From: Metabacillus bambusae
Lineage (GTDB): Bacteria; Bacillota; Bacilli; Bacillales; Bacillaceae
Direction: 5' to 3'
Length of the DNA: 64,000 nt
NCBI RefSeq assembly: GCF_017497975.1
Contig: NZ_JAGDEL010000008.1
Location: forward strand, 124,001 to 188,000
Shown: one piece after another, positions 16,803-25,558 of the stretch
Position numbering within the stretch: position 1 is the stretch's first letter
Layout of the letters: each line of letters begins with the position of its first letter
The notes under the pieces: generated by a model
Told to the model about the DNA's origin: nothing
Database searches by the model: none
The model's input: only the letters and a program-made list of their open reading frames with translations
Program-made: the position numbers and the translations under genes

Positions 16803-17795
16803 ATGTCAGTTGTACGTTGGGGAATTCTTAGCACGGCGAATATTGGCCAAGAGCAATTAATTCCTGCTATTCACCGTTCGAAAAATGCAGAGATAGTTGC
16901 AATTGCTAGCAGTAGAGATACGATTAGCGAAATAGCTGAAAGGCTTAATATTCCACATACACATTCAAGCTATGAGGCGCTTTTACAAGACCCGACTATT
17001 GATGCAGTCTATATTCCACTTCCAAATCATCTGCATAAAAAATGGGTGATTGAAGCAGCTAAGTATGGTAAACATGTTCTATGTGAAAAGCCAGCAACTC
17101 TTAATTCATCTGATACGGAAGAAATGATTGCTGTTTGCCATGACCAAAATGTAAAGTTCATGGAAGCTTTTATGTATCAATTTGACCCTATGAATCAACG
17201 GGTAAGGGATATAATTGCAAGTGGAGAAATTGGTGATGTAAAGCTAATGCGTTCAAGCTTTTCATATTATTTAGGTGATCGTGAAACTAATATTCGAATG
17301 AAAAAGAATGTGGGTGGCGGTGCTTTATATGATGTTGGTTGCTATTGTATTCATGCGATTCGCAATATCATTGGTTCAGAACCTATTGATATTAAAGCAA
17401 CAGCAAAAATTGATACTGCAACTGGAGTGGATATAACAACCACTGTTCAAATGGAGTTAGAAAATGGGATTCAGGCGACATTTGATTGCAGCTTTGATAT
17501 GTATGAAAGTCAGTATTATGAAGTGATCGGTACAAAGGGGAAAATAAGTGTTCCATTTGCCTTCCGACCAGATCAACATGGCGGCGGAATTATTAAAGTT
17601 GAAAAACAAAATGATGAACGAATTGAAAAGTACCAGGCTGACAATTATGTGCTGGAGGTCGAGCATTTTTCTCAAGTCATATTAGATAATAAGCAGCCTA
17701 TCTATACAGCAGAAAATGCGATACAAAATATGCGCGTGATTGAAGCTTGTCTGGAAGCGATTGAAACAGGTCGTGTAATATCGTTATCAAAATAA
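16803..17795 (+). CDS. Gfo/Idh/MocA-family oxidoreductase
   Basis: A 330-residue NAD(P)-dependent dehydrogenase with N-terminal Rossmann fold (VRWGILSTANIG), the family CEKP motif (CEKPATL, about residues 93-99) and a C-terminal alpha/beta substrate domain. It starts 22 bases after xylB, so it is probably in the XylR-controlled transcript. Relatives include sugar and cyclitol dehydrogenases and NADP-dependent D-xylose 1-dehydrogenases. Oxidation of a pentose or of a pentose-derived polyol would fit, but the substrate cannot be read from the sequence. Confidence 0.85.
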   Translation: MSVVRWGILSTANIGQEQLIPAIHRSKNAEIVAIASSRDTISEIAERLNIPHTHSSYEALLQDPTIDAVYIPLPNHLHKKWVIEAAKYGKHVLCEKPATLNSSDTEEMIAVCHDQNVKFMEAFMYQFDPMNQRVRDIIASGEIGDVKLMRSSFSYYLGDRETNIRMKKNVGGGALYDVGCYCIHAIRNIIGSEPIDIKATAKIDTATGVDITTTVQMELENGIQATFDCSFDMYESQYYEVIGTKGKISVPFAFRPDQHGGGIIKVEKQNDERIEKYQADNYVLEVEHFSQVILDNKQPIYTAENAIQNMRVIEACLEAIETGRVISLSK

Positions 17796-17800
17796 ATAGT

Positions 17801-17832
17801 TAGCTCTGGCGATTTTCGTCAGAGCTATTTTG
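17801..17832 (+). terminator. Terminator after the xylB transcript
   Basis: AGCTCTGGCGA and TCGTCAGAGCT form an 11-bp stem (one G-U pair), followed by ATTTTGTT. Confidence 0.8.
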
Positions 17833-17850
17833 TTACTCTGCACTTTTGTT

Positions 17851-18765
17851 TTAGTTATCACCACTAGTATGTACCTCTTTTGGTAACTCATTTGGTGCAC
17901 TTGGAACTTCTCTCTTATAATGTTCAAATGTATCAGAGGAAAGAATTACAATAAGTAATTGGCCTCCTATTACTTTGGAACGAATGAGGAGAGGCTGGGT
18001 ATGTCGATTTTGAAAAGTGAAATCCGGACCGTACCAGCTTACAGTAGCATCACGATTTGGAGGAACATAAGGAACTCTCCTACTATGTGAATAGCGTTCA
18101 ATAATTTTTACCCCTGCTCGGTCTACAGCATTAAAAAGGGTAGAGGAAACTTGGCAAATACCGCCACCGACTCCTTCTGCTAGTTCGCCTTTTACAATAA
18201 TTGGTGCAGATAAATATCCTTTCTCAATTGTTCGTTTACCGACAACATTATTGAACGAAAATGTTTCTCCTGGAAACACAACAAAGTTATTTATTGCTTC
18301 TGATGCTAAAAAAATATTGTGTGAGCGTTCTTTATTTCTACTATTAAAATAAGTAATATATTGACTTATTCGTTTCGTGCTTATACTTGATAGCAACTCA
18401 CTGTCAACCTTTGGATAAACAGTATTAACAGGAATCTCTAAGGAAGCAGAACCATTAGAATAAAAATTTGTATAAAAAGCTTCTCGAAATTTTTCTCGAT
18501 TAAGCTTATGGCCCATCTGTTCACTAACTAAGTTTCCGTATTTATCAAATGATGCATTAATCGGTTCTTCATAAATTTCAGTTTCAAGTGTTTTTAGCAA
18601 TTGATTATATTTTTCCTGATCAATCATTGACTTTTCAAAAGGAGGAATGCCATATTCAGAGCGATGAATAACGTTAATTTTTTCACCTTCAAAGGTTAAT
18701 GATATGTCATCAGTAAGATTGCTTGGATGCATGGTTAGTAATAGTAACGTTAAAATCATTTTCAT
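17851..18765 (-). CDS. VanW-family secreted protein
   Basis: A 304-residue protein with an N-terminal signal peptide (MKMILTLLLLTMHPSN) and a VanW domain at about residues 150-290. Conserved features are FPGETFSFNNVVGKRT, GVGGGICQVSSTLFNAVDRAG and YVPPNRDATVSWYGPDF. VanW proteins accompany some vancomycin-resistance and cell-wall genes, but their biochemical role is unsettled. Upstream, 34 bases away on the same strand, is another secreted protein, so the two probably form an operon acting outside the membrane. No resistance genes are nearby, so resistance should not be inferred. Confidence 0.85.
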   Translation of the reverse strand: MKMILTLLLLTMHPSNLTDDISLTFEGEKINVIHRSEYGIPPFEKSMIDQEKYNQLLKTLETEIYEEPINASFDKYGNLVSEQMGHKLNREKFREAFYTNFYSNGSASLEIPVNTVYPKVDSELLSSISTKRISQYITYFNSRNKERSHNIFLASEAINNFVVFPGETFSFNNVVGKRTIEKGYLSAPIIVKGELAEGVGGGICQVSSTLFNAVDRAGVKIIERYSHSRRVPYVPPNRDATVSWYGPDFTFQNRHTQPLLIRSKVIGGQLLIVILSSDTFEHYKREVPSAPNELPKEVHTSGDN

Positions 18766-18799
18766 GAATTAGCTCCACCTTTAATAGTTTCTATATTCA

Positions 18800-19648
18800 T
18801 TAGTTAATGGATGATAGGAGAGGATCAATATCTACCTTCCAGGGTGAAACAGGTGAGGTTCTCACCAATGTAAAGGAAAGTTCAGTTTTAATAGGTCCTA
18901 TATTTTTAATAAACAATTTGAGCTCAACTGGGATCTTTGTTACTAATGAGTAAGGGTCAGGATCCTTTGTTTGAAGGATGGTCCATTGCATTGCTTCAAT
19001 TTTGTCTATTTTTTTAAGCTCCCTTTTTATATTCTTGTGATTGCTTAAAGCGATTTTTTTAGCTAAGCTTTGATCTCCGTTTTTAATTGTAACTAGAAAA
19101 ACATTTAGCAGTTGGGAGGATGGCAGATTGTTCATATATTCATCAATTTTTCCAGCAGCTTTTAGAATCATAACATGATGTGATATGTCTGATTTACCTG
19201 TCCGATGTGTTGTGCTCCCAGCAAAATGAATGCAAAAATGACCAGGAAAACCGTTCTGAAGAGCACCTGCACCATGTGGCATACCATGCATAGAAGCAGG
19301 GATTAAGCTGCTGTCCTGTGCTAAAATTAAAACCGCTCTACGGTGCCAGCTCCAGTTTCCATCATAAATGGCCTTCATTATTTTTGTGTCTTTTTTAGTT
19401 AAGGGCTGAACATCAGCATGTCCACTTCCAGCTCTTCTTTGAACATCAAAACTCTTACCGCTTTCAACATCGATTACAGTAAATATCGATTTTCTTGGAA
19501 GTAACTCGTCTATAGAATCCCAATTTTGCAAGTCAATTTGAAAGCTTATTGGAGATGGAGGATTTTCGACTGTTGTTGCATATGTATGGTGATGGTCAAG
19601 TGAAAACAGTAGCAAGTATAAAATGAAAGTTAATAAAGTATATTTCAC
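18800..19648 (-). CDS. Secreted protein with possible L,D-transpeptidase-like domain
   Basis: A 282-residue protein starting at GTG with a signal peptide (TLLTFILYLLLFSLD, then ATTVENPP). The core (residues about 50-160) reads FTVIDVESGKSFDVQRRAGSGHADVQ, ASMHGMPHGAGALQNGFPGHFCIHFAGSTTH. The pattern HG followed by a small-residue loop and Phe-Cys-Ile-His resembles, but does not match exactly, the HG...S-x-GC-[RIN] signature of YkuD transpeptidases. The C-terminal 80 residues look like a beta domain. It precedes the VanW gene in the same direction. The domain link is my inference; otherwise this is a conserved secreted hypothetical. Confidence 0.7.
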   Translation of the reverse strand: MKYTLLTFILYLLLFSLDHHHTYATTVENPPSPISFQIDLQNWDSIDELLPRKSIFTVIDVESGKSFDVQRRAGSGHADVQPLTKKDTKIMKAIYDGNWSWHRRAVLILAQDSSLIPASMHGMPHGAGALQNGFPGHFCIHFAGSTTHRTGKSDISHHVMILKAAGKIDEYMNNLPSSQLLNVFLVTIKNGDQSLAKKIALSNHKNIKRELKKIDKIEAMQWTILQTKDPDPYSLVTKIPVELKLFIKNIGPIKTELSFTLVRTSPVSPWKVDIDPLLSSIN

Positions 19649-19862
19649 AGCTAAATGTCAACTCCGATATTTTTTAGATAAATTTATTTTGTGTGTTTTT
19701 TGTAATAAAATAGCTTTTAAAAAATGGAAAATTTAGTATCAACTCATTTGATCCATAAAATAGGAGTAGGAGCAAAGTATCTAATGGAGGATCACAATAG
19801 TGTACTCGAAGTTTTTATAATGGTAATATTTAGTTAGAGAAATATTAATAAGGGGAAGAATT

Positions 19863-20492
19863 ATGCAAAATGAACAACTAAAGATTTTTGATAAAGATGG
19901 AAAGCAACAAGGGGTAGCGACTCGTAAGGAAGTACATAAAAAAGGCTATTGGCATGAGACATTTCATTGCTGGTTTATCAGTAGTGAAGAAGGAAATAAT
20001 CATCTCTATTTTCAACTTCGAAGTGCAGCAAAAAAGGATTACCCGGGGCTATTGGACGTTACGGCTGCAGGGCATCTCTTGGTCAATGAATCGATACATG
20101 ATGGGATAAGAGAAGTTAGAGAAGAGCTTGGACTGAATTTATCAATCAATGATCTCTTTTCACTTGACGTAATAAAGGATTGTTTAGTAGGTGAAGAATT
20201 TTTCGATAACGAATTTTGTCATGTTTTCTTATATGAGTATCAACATCGTTTTAATGATTTTAACCTTCAGAAAGAAGAAGTTTCAGGGATCGTAAAGGTT
20301 AAAGTTATTGACTTTCAAGAACTATGGTTTGGGAATAAAAAAGACATTTTAGTGGAAGGTTTTGAAGTGAAAGAATCAGGTGAACATGTAAAAATACAAA
20401 AACTAGTTACGAAACAAGGATTTGTACCACATGAGGATTCCTATATTGAAAGGGTTCTTGATCTCATTAAAAAATACATTTATTTGAAATAA
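19863..20492 (+). CDS. Nudix hydrolase
   Basis: A 209-residue Nudix protein of the isopentenyl-diphosphate-isomerase-like type. The Nudix box is GHLLVNESIHDGIREVREEL followed by GL, with the REVREE metal-binding core; it seems one residue shorter than the strict GX5EX7REUXEEXGU. The opening LKIFDKDGKQQGVATRKEVHKKGYWHETFHCW is typical of this subgroup. The substrate is unknown. The ribosome site AAGGGGAAG precedes the ATG. It appears monocistronic. Confidence 0.85.
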   Translation: MQNEQLKIFDKDGKQQGVATRKEVHKKGYWHETFHCWFISSEEGNNHLYFQLRSAAKKDYPGLLDVTAAGHLLVNESIHDGIREVREELGLNLSINDLFSLDVIKDCLVGEEFFDNEFCHVFLYEYQHRFNDFNLQKEEVSGIVKVKVIDFQELWFGNKKDILVEGFEVKESGEHVKIQKLVTKQGFVPHEDSYIERVLDLIKKYIYLK

Positions 20493-20647
20493 TAAGTAAG
20501 TGTAGAATGTTAATTACTAATAAAGCTCTATATTTCTTTATCCGGAAAAATGTGCATCTTTTTTAAACATATTAACCACTTGTTCCTTCTAAAATTTGTT
20601 ACAATGGCATATACATAGGTTCCATCATTAGAATAGGAGAATGCATC

Positions 20648-21628
20648 ATGCTTCAAACCGTAAATCGGCAGCTTGAAAGGTTTATGCCATTCATTACACC
20701 AGTTAGTGTTATTCTCGGTGTTATCTTTGCCGACCATTTACTAATTTTCTCATTTTTAATTCCGTGGATTTTTGCATTCATTACGTTTTCAGGAAGTCTC
20801 AATTCTAATTTTGCCTCACTAAAAGGAGTTATAAAAAGTCCACTTCCTTTACTCATTATTCTATTACTCTTGCACATCGTGATGCCAGTGATCGCATGGT
20901 TTGCAGGGCATTTTCTCTTTGTGAATGATCACTTTACTGTTACTGGATTGGTGTTAGCTGCTGTTATTCCAACAGGGATTACTAGTTTTATTTGGGTCAC
21001 AATATATAAGGGGAATGCTGTATTAGCCTTATCAATAATCTTATTTGATACAATTCTTTCTCCATTTTTAGTGCCACATACACTCTCATTTCTTGTTGGG
21101 CAGAAAGTAGAGATCGATACTTTTTCGATCATGAAAGGGTTGATATATATGGTGGTTCTTCCTTCCATAATAGGTATGCTCATAAACCATTTATCAAAAG
21201 GGAAAAGCGTAAATATCAGCAAAACATTAGCACCGTTTGCTAAATTAGGGCTAGCTTCTGTAGTCATGATTAATGGTGCAGTTGTTGCCCCTTATTTAAA
21301 AGTGATTACAAGTAAATTAGTTGTTATTGCGATAACTGTTTTTATTCTCGCTTTTATAGGGTATCTTCTAGCTTGGTTAGTTGGGAATTGGTTAAACAGA
21401 GATCGAGAAACAAAAGTAGCAATGATCTTTACTGGGGGGATGCGCAATATTAGCGCCGGTGCTGTTATAGCAGTTCAATATTTCCCACCAGCAGTAGCGG
21501 TTCCTGTCATTGTCGGAATGTTGTTTCAACAAATTTTAGCGTCTATTTTTGGTTTTTTATTTAAGAAGTTTGAAGATCGTAAAGTCCATTCTAGAAAACA
21601 ACTTGCTAACAACGTTAGTGCTTCATAG
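20648..21628 (+). CDS. BASS-family (bile acid:sodium symporter) transporter
   Basis: A 326-residue integral membrane protein with 9-10 hydrophobic helices, similar in layout to B. subtilis YocS. Conserved BASS features include FITFSGSLNSNFASLK, VIPTGITSFIWVTIYKGNAVLALSIILFDT and GMRNISAGAVIAVQYFPPAVAVP. It should move an organic anion with sodium; the substrate is not predictable. It lies just before the TPP riboswitch but is not under it. The ribosome site is ATAGGAGA. Confidence 0.85.
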   Translation: MLQTVNRQLERFMPFITPVSVILGVIFADHLLIFSFLIPWIFAFITFSGSLNSNFASLKGVIKSPLPLLIILLLLHIVMPVIAWFAGHFLFVNDHFTVTGLVLAAVIPTGITSFIWVTIYKGNAVLALSIILFDTILSPFLVPHTLSFLVGQKVEIDTFSIMKGLIYMVVLPSIIGMLINHLSKGKSVNISKTLAPFAKLGLASVVMINGAVVAPYLKVITSKLVVIAITVFILAFIGYLLAWLVGNWLNRDRETKVAMIFTGGMRNISAGAVIAVQYFPPAVAVPVIVGMLFQQILASIFGFLFKKFEDRKVHSRKQLANNVSAS

Positions 21629-21752
21629 TCTTGATTTAAGTTCACATGAAATGGATGAAAATCAAGCAGATAAATGAAATCTGTTGCTAAATATAACATA
21701 TTGTGTTAAAAATAATGTAATTAACCTAATCGTTATTTGATAATTTAATAGA

Positions 21753-21847
21753 TTCACCACTAGGGGAGCTTTATGGAGCTGAGAGAGACGGATGTCTTGA
21801 CCCTTATTACCTGATCTAGATAATACTAGCGTAGGGAAGAGGTGTTT
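21753..21847 (+). promoter_or_regulatory. TPP riboswitch (THI element)
   Basis: The conserved blocks are all present in order: CACTAGGGGAGC, CTGAGAGAGA, GACCCTTATTACCTGATCTAGATAATACTAGC and GTAGGGAAG. P1 closes through CACC with GGTG. It precedes the ylmB-tenA-thiZXY operon. With thiamine pyrophosphate bound, the downstream terminator should form. Confidence 0.95.
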
Positions 21848-21911
21848 GAATATAAGCGTGAAAACGAAAGACTTATTACTTAACAAGCGTTTATACATAT
21901 AATGTTCATTC

Positions 21912-21945
21912 AAACCACTTCTTACCATGAGAAGTGGTTTTTTTA
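21912..21945 (+). terminator. Riboswitch-controlled terminator
   Basis: AAACCACTTCT and AGAAGTGGTTT form an 11-bp stem with a 7-base loop and a T-run. Its 5' arm can instead pair with the 3' strand of riboswitch P1 (21839-21851 with 21908-21923), giving an antiterminator when TPP is absent. Confidence 0.92.
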
Positions 21946-22017
21946 TGTCCAAATTATGGTTTCCACCTACATGATAAGGCAATTTGCCTGATTTTTCACT
22001 ACTAAAGGAGGCATAAC

Positions 22018-23295
22018 ATGACAAAGCAAATCGAGCTGTTAGTAGAGCAAATTGATGTAAGAAAAGATGAGCTTATTGATTTACTTAAAAGGCTGATTGA
22101 ATATAAAACCCCAGCACCCCCTGCAAGAAATACAATGGAAGCACAGCAGTTTGTTGCTAACTTTTTAAGAGAAAAAGGCTTCTCCATTGATATGTGGGAT
22201 GTTTACCCGAATGATCCAAATGTTGTAGGTTTTCTAGAAGGTAAGCAAGCTGATACCTATAACAGCTTAATCATTAACGGTCATATTGATGTTGCAGAGG
22301 TTAGTGAGGATGAGGAGTGGGAAGTTAATCCGTTTATTCCTATTGTAAAAGACGGTGCAGTCATCGGTCGTGGTGCAGCAGATATGAAGGGAGGTTTAGC
22401 TGGTGCACTGTTTGCTATTCAGATTTTACATGAAGCAGGAATTGAACTGCCAGGGAGCCTAACGTTTCAGTCTGTTATTGGTGAAGAGGTTGGGGAAGCA
22501 GGAACACTTGAATGCTGTAACAGAGGGTATACGGCAGATTTCGCTGTTGTCGTGGATACAAGTGATTTACATATACAAGGCCAAGGCGGTGTGATTACTG
22601 GCTGGATTACTGTCAGGAGCTCAGAAACCTTCCATGATGCAACAAGAAGACAAATGATTCATGCTGGTGGAAAGCTATTTGGCTCAAGTGCTATTGAAAA
22701 AATGATGAAAATAATCCATGGTCTGCAAGAGTTAGAACGCCATTGGTCAGTGATGAAAAGCTATCCAGGATTTATTCCGGGAACAAATACAATTAATCCA
22801 GCAGTTATCGAAGGTGGTAGACATGCTGCATTTATTGCGGATGAATGTCGACTTTGGATTACTGTGCATTATTATCCAAATGAATCTCATGAACAAATCA
22901 TAAAGGAAATCGAGGAACATCTACTTCATGTAGCTAAAGCTGATCCGTGGTTACGGGAAAATCCGCCGACATTTGAATGGGGTGGGAAGTCAATGATCGT
23001 TGATCGTGGTGAAATCTTCCCTTCTCTAGAGGTCGATCCTACCCACCCTGGTGTGAAACAGCTAGCGTCTGCTCACCAAGCAATTCAAGATAGCGAGGTA
23101 GTTGTTGATGTTTCTCCAACAGTAACAGATGGTGGTTGGCTTGGTGCTGCTGGAATTCCAACAGCAATTTATGGACCAGGAAACTTACAAAATGCACATT
23201 CAGTAAATGAGCAGGTTTCAATTGAACAGCTTATTGAGTATACGAAAGTTATTTTAAAGTTTATATATGAATGGTGCCATACGAAACGCACTTGA
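22018..23295 (+). CDS. ylmB: Formylaminopyrimidine deformylase-type M20 hydrolase YlmB
   Basis: A 425-residue member of the M20/ArgE-DapE metallohydrolases. Metal-site segments are visible: INGHIDVAE (His and Asp), GRGAADMKGGLAG (bridging Asp), SVIGEEVGEAGT (Glu-Glu) and the C-terminal YGPGNLQNAHSVNEQVS. It is the first gene behind the TPP riboswitch, followed by tenA and thiZXY. In Bacillus, YlmB removes formyl from N-formyl-4-amino-5-aminomethyl-2-methylpyrimidine, a thiamine breakdown product, and TenA then makes HMP. The context makes this role much more likely than ArgE or DapE. The ribosome site is AAAGGAGG. Confidence 0.92.
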   Translation: MTKQIELLVEQIDVRKDELIDLLKRLIEYKTPAPPARNTMEAQQFVANFLREKGFSIDMWDVYPNDPNVVGFLEGKQADTYNSLIINGHIDVAEVSEDEEWEVNPFIPIVKDGAVIGRGAADMKGGLAGALFAIQILHEAGIELPGSLTFQSVIGEEVGEAGTLECCNRGYTADFAVVVDTSDLHIQGQGGVITGWITVRSSETFHDATRRQMIHAGGKLFGSSAIEKMMKIIHGLQELERHWSVMKSYPGFIPGTNTINPAVIEGGRHAAFIADECRLWITVHYYPNESHEQIIKEIEEHLLHVAKADPWLRENPPTFEWGGKSMIVDRGEIFPSLEVDPTHPGVKQLASAHQAIQDSEVVVDVSPTVTDGGWLGAAGIPTAIYGPGNLQNAHSVNEQVSIEQLIEYTKVILKFIYEWCHTKRT

Positions 23296-23377
23296 AAATA
23301 GGGGCATGAAGTGACACTACCATGAAAGAAGAGTGAAAAGGCATCTTTTATGAGCTCATCTAAAAGGAGGTAATTTA

Positions 23378-24052
23378 ATGAAATTCAGTCAAAGACTTTA
23401 TGACAAGGTTCTACCGATATGGAATCGAAATCATACCCATCCATTTGTACTTCAAATGGGGGATGGAACATTAGAAAAGGAAAAGTTTCGTTTTTACATG
23501 ATTCAGGATTATTTATATTTAATTGAGTATGCAAAGGTTTTTGCCTTAGGTGCAGTGAAGGCAACAGATCTTGAAACAATGGGGAAATTTGCTGCATTAC
23601 TTCATTCAACACTGAATGAAGAAATGGAGCTTCATCGTCAATATGCAAAACGATTTGATATTTCTGTTGTAGAGCTTGAAACAGCAAATCCGTCACCAAC
23701 AACACTGGCTTATACACATTACATGCTCCATGTTAGTCAAAATGGAACACTTGCTGAGCTTGTTTCCGCGCTACTTCCATGTATGTGGAGCTATTGGGAG
23801 ATTGGGAAAGAGTTAAATCAAAGAAAAGGTGCAAGTGAACATGAGTTTTATGGTGAGTGGATAAGTATGTACGCTTCAGATGAGTTTGGTCAGCTTGCTA
23901 CATGGTGTATCGACTTAATTGATCAATTAGCTGAAGGTAAGTCAGAATCAGAGCTTGAGAAACTAGAGGACATTTTTCTCAATACAACTCGTTTTGAATA
24001 TATGTTTTGGGATATGGCCTACCACGAAGAGATGTGGCCGACAGATGAATAA
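23378..24052 (+). CDS. tenA: Aminopyrimidine aminohydrolase (thiaminase II) TenA
   Basis: A 224-residue all-helical TenA protein. Catalytic Cys135 lies in LLPCMWSYWEIGKEL, the same residue number as in B. subtilis TenA. The substrate-binding regions RFYMIQDYLYLIEY and the C-terminal FEYMFWDMAYHEEMW with its catalytic Glu are intact. It hydrolyses 4-amino-5-aminomethyl-2-methylpyrimidine to hydroxymethylpyrimidine. The gene overlaps thiZ by 8 bases and has an AAAAGGAGG ribosome site. Confidence 0.95.
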   Translation: MKFSQRLYDKVLPIWNRNHTHPFVLQMGDGTLEKEKFRFYMIQDYLYLIEYAKVFALGAVKATDLETMGKFAALLHSTLNEEMELHRQYAKRFDISVVELETANPSPTTLAYTHYMLHVSQNGTLAELVSALLPCMWSYWEIGKELNQRKGASEHEFYGEWISMYASDEFGQLATWCIDLIDQLAEGKSESELEKLEDIFLNTTRFEYMFWDMAYHEEMWPTDE

Positions 24053-24809
24053 GTCAGCCTTAAAGTTTCAAAATGTTAGCTTTCACTATGAAGAAGGAAA
24101 AAACCCGATCCTCAAAGATTTTGATATACATATTAGCGAAGGTGAGTTCGTGAGTATAATTGGACCAAGCGGTTCTGGGAAAAGTACATTATTTAAGTTA
24201 GTTACAGGATTGGAACAGCCAACAGAGGGCGAGATTTTTCTAAGGGATCAATTGGCTACTAATCGTCTTGGGCAGGTTGGCTACATGCCACAGCAAGATC
24301 TGCTTTTACCATGGCGGACAATTGTCGAAAACGCCGCCCTTCCATTAGAAATAAAAGGAATTAAAAAACGTGAAGCACATCAGCAGGTTCTTGAATTACT
24401 TGATGCATTTGGCTTAAAGGGTGTTGAAGACTGTTATCCGAGTGATTTATCTGGAGGGATGAGGCAAAGGGTTTCGTTTTTACGGACTATTTTAACTGGT
24501 GCTCAAGTCTTACTGTTAGATGAACCTTTTAGCGCCCTTGATGCAATCACACGAATTTCTTTGCAAGAATGGTTATTAGCTCAATGGCAAAAGCGGAAGG
24601 AAACAATTCTTTTTATTACACATGATGTGAATGAGGCGCTGTTTTTATCAGATCGAATCTTCGTTTTTACGGAAACGCCAACTAGTAAAATAGAAGAAGT
24701 TAAGGTTCCGCTCGGACGTCCGCGAAACTTAAAGGATTTGAATAAGCCTGCATTACTGGAGATGAAGGATTATTTGATTGACCAGCTTCGAACGAGGATG
24801 AAGCTATGA
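24045..24809 (+). CDS. thiZ: Thiamine-precursor ABC transporter ATPase ThiZ
   Basis: A 254-residue ABC ATPase: Walker A GPSGSGKST, Q-loop MPQQDLLLPW, signature LSGGMRQR, Walker B VLLLDEPFSALD and H-loop THDVNEA. The ATG at 24045 (MNKSALKFQNVSF) is preferred over upstream in-frame codons because it gives the normal family N-terminus and an 8-base overlap with the tenA end, suggesting translational coupling. With ThiX and ThiY it should import formylaminopyrimidine or a related pyrimidine. Confidence 0.92.
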   Translation: MNKSALKFQNVSFHYEEGKNPILKDFDIHISEGEFVSIIGPSGSGKSTLFKLVTGLEQPTEGEIFLRDQLATNRLGQVGYMPQQDLLLPWRTIVENAALPLEIKGIKKREAHQQVLELLDAFGLKGVEDCYPSDLSGGMRQRVSFLRTILTGAQVLLLDEPFSALDAITRISLQEWLLAQWQKRKETILFITHDVNEALFLSDRIFVFTETPTSKIEEVKVPLGRPRNLKDLNKPALLEMKDYLIDQLRTRMKL

Positions 24810-25558
24810 GTGTTTTGAAAAAATATGCCGCAGCATGCCTTCTGGTTAGTTGCTTTTTATTAATCTGGGAGGTAGGGGCTAGACTGATAGATTTGGGGTT
24901 CATTCTACCAGCGCCAACTGATATAGTTCGTAAACTTTGGGAATTAAAAGGTCCTTTATTTGTTGATCATTTACCTGCAACTTTGTTAATTATTTTTATC
25001 GGTTTATTCTTATCAATTGTTTTTGGAGTCGGCTTAGCGGTGTGGATGAGTGTAAGTAAAATGGTTGAAAGAACGTTTTATCCAATAATCATCGCGTCAC
25101 AAACGATACCAATTATAGCTCTTGCACCAATATTTGTCCTTTGGTTCGGTTATTCGATCTGGAGTAAGGTTGTCGTGACAGTTCTTATTACGTTTTTTCC
25201 AATAACAGTAAACACATATGATGGGCTTCGCTCAACGAGTAAGGAATACAGAGATCTATTATTAACAATGGGAGCAAGTAAAAAGGATCTTTTCTTTAAG
25301 TTACAAGTACCCTCATGTGCCCAGCATTTCTTCTCTGGCTTGAAGGTTGCAGTTACACTCAGCGTGATTGGTGCAGCGATTGGTGAATGGATTGGTGCTC
25401 AAGCTGGTTTAGGCTATTTTAGTAGACGAATGATGACACAGTTTGATGGGGCAGGTGTTTTTGCTCCGATTGTTTTGCTATCTGCAGTAGGAATTATCTT
25501 ATTTATTTTCGTCGTTTACTTAGAAAAAAGAACATTAAAATGGAGGAAAACAAAATGA
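24806..25558 (+). CDS. thiX: Thiamine-precursor ABC transporter permease ThiX
   Basis: A 250-residue BPD-type permease with six predicted helices and an EAA-like loop (RSTSKEYRDLLLTMGASKKDL). Its start overlaps the thiZ stop in ATGA, and its end overlaps the thiY start in the same way. It belongs to the SsuC/TauC/ThiX group; riboswitch control assigns it to pyrimidine uptake. Confidence 0.92.
   Translation: MSVLKKYAAACLLVSCFLLIWEVGARLIDLGFILPAPTDIVRKLWELKGPLFVDHLPATLLIIFIGLFLSIVFGVGLAVWMSVSKMVERTFYPIIIASQTIPIIALAPIFVLWFGYSIWSKVVVTVLITFFPITVNTYDGLRSTSKEYRDLLLTMGASKKDLFFKLQVPSCAQHFFSGLKVAVTLSVIGAAIGEWIGAQAGLGYFSRRMMTQFDGAGVFAPIVLLSAVGIILFIFVVYLEKRTLKWRKTK

Noticed and set aside
17851-18765. 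Vancomycin-resistance locus
   Set aside because: VanW alone is widespread; no vanA/B/H/X-type ligase, dehydrogenase or peptidase is present.
18800-19648. True YkuD L,D-transpeptidase call
   Set aside because: The canonical HG...SxGC(I)RM pattern is not exact; only a cautious resemblance is recorded.
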